This document shows, piece after piece, positions 63,910 through 64,000 of a DNA stretch of 64,000 bases. The notes under the pieces were generated by a model, which worked only from the letters and a program-made list of their open reading frames with translations, did no database searches and was not told where the DNA came from. Positions within the stretch are counted from its first letter, which is position 1. Each line of letters begins with the position of its first letter. The position numbers were made by a program, and so were the translations under genes. Source of the stretch: Cupriavidus malaysiensis (GTDB lineage Bacteria > Pseudomonadota > Gammaproteobacteria > Burkholderiales > Burkholderiaceae); assembly GCF_001854325.1 (NCBI RefSeq), contig NZ_CP017754.1, positions 3,720,001-3,784,000 on the forward strand, read 5' to 3'.

Positions 63910-64000
63910 TCAGGCCGCCAGCATCGCGCTTTCGCGGTAGTGGCGCTGCGCTTCCTCGAGCCGGTCGGTTTCTTCGAACAGACGCCCCAGCGCCAGGTGG
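63910..64000 (-). CDS. C-terminal fragment of a TPR-containing protein
   Basis: Only the last 29 residues lie in the window. HLALGRLFEETDRLEEAQRH followed by YRESAMLAA and stop reads as a final tetratricopeptide helix pair. The rest of the gene is beyond the right edge, so no function can be given. It converges on the photolyase gene with a 12-base gap. Confidence 0.65.
   Translation of the reverse strand, partial: HLALGRLFEETDRLEEAQRHYRESAMLAA

Overview
The window looks like chromosome of a high-GC betaproteobacterium of the Burkholderiaceae, most like the Cupriavidus/Ralstonia group. This rests on codon usage, on strings of overlapping start and stop codons, and on familiar gene orders: cyoBCD plus a SURF1 gene, methyltransferase-rhodanese-tolC, waaA-waaC-manB, rfbBDAC next to apaH, and algH-ruvX-pyrR-pyrB-pyrC'. 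The genus is inference. I saw no rRNA, tRNA, CRISPR array or intact insertion sequence.

Layout. (1) 1-5.3 kb: end of a cytochrome bo3 quinol oxidase operon with its SURF1 assembly factor, then uppP, a lipoprotein and a Cys-cluster protein. (2) 5.4-10.6 kb: a TetR-regulated RND efflux operon. (3) 10.7-18.1 kb: a methyltransferase-like protein, rhodanese and TolC, then a META-domain lipoprotein and the LPS-core genes waaA, waaC and manB. (4) 18.3-55.4 kb: a very large surface-polysaccharide locus, described below. (5) 55.6-64 kb: housekeeping genes (apaH, an acyltransferase, pyrC', pyrB, pyrR, ruvX, algH, rsuA, a photolyase).

The polysaccharide locus has two convergent halves that meet at a hairpin near 36.27 kb. 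The plus-strand half (18.3-36.2 kb) carries a phosphoglycosyltransferase, three GT4 glycosyltransferases, a Wzx flippase, an APS kinase with a sulfotransferase, a split transketolase, an epimerase fused to a GtrB-like GT2, a methyltransferase, a GtrA flippase, two large GT-C-like membrane proteins and an acyltransferase. The minus-strand half (55.4-36.3 kb) carries dTDP-rhamnose synthesis, a Wzm/Wzt ABC exporter, a 1131-residue methyltransferase-GT2-GT4 protein, all four GDP-D-glycero-alpha-D-manno-heptose genes, a rhamnosyltransferase-like GT2, a WecA-like enzyme and, beyond a 927-base gene-poor stretch, a second GtrA/GT2/GT-C set. The locus therefore holds parts of both a Wzx route and an ABC-transporter route. 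Sequence from about 26 to 41 kb is clearly poorer in G+C than the flanks, which suggests horizontal acquisition.

Most noteworthy are the candidate sulfation module (APS kinase plus sulfotransferase), the candidate sugar module built from a split transketolase and the epimerase-GT2 fusion, the two Gtr-like modules facing each other, the trifunctional enzyme beside Wzt, an in-frame 9-bp repeat inside waaA, and a dihydroorotase homologue without its metal-binding HxH.
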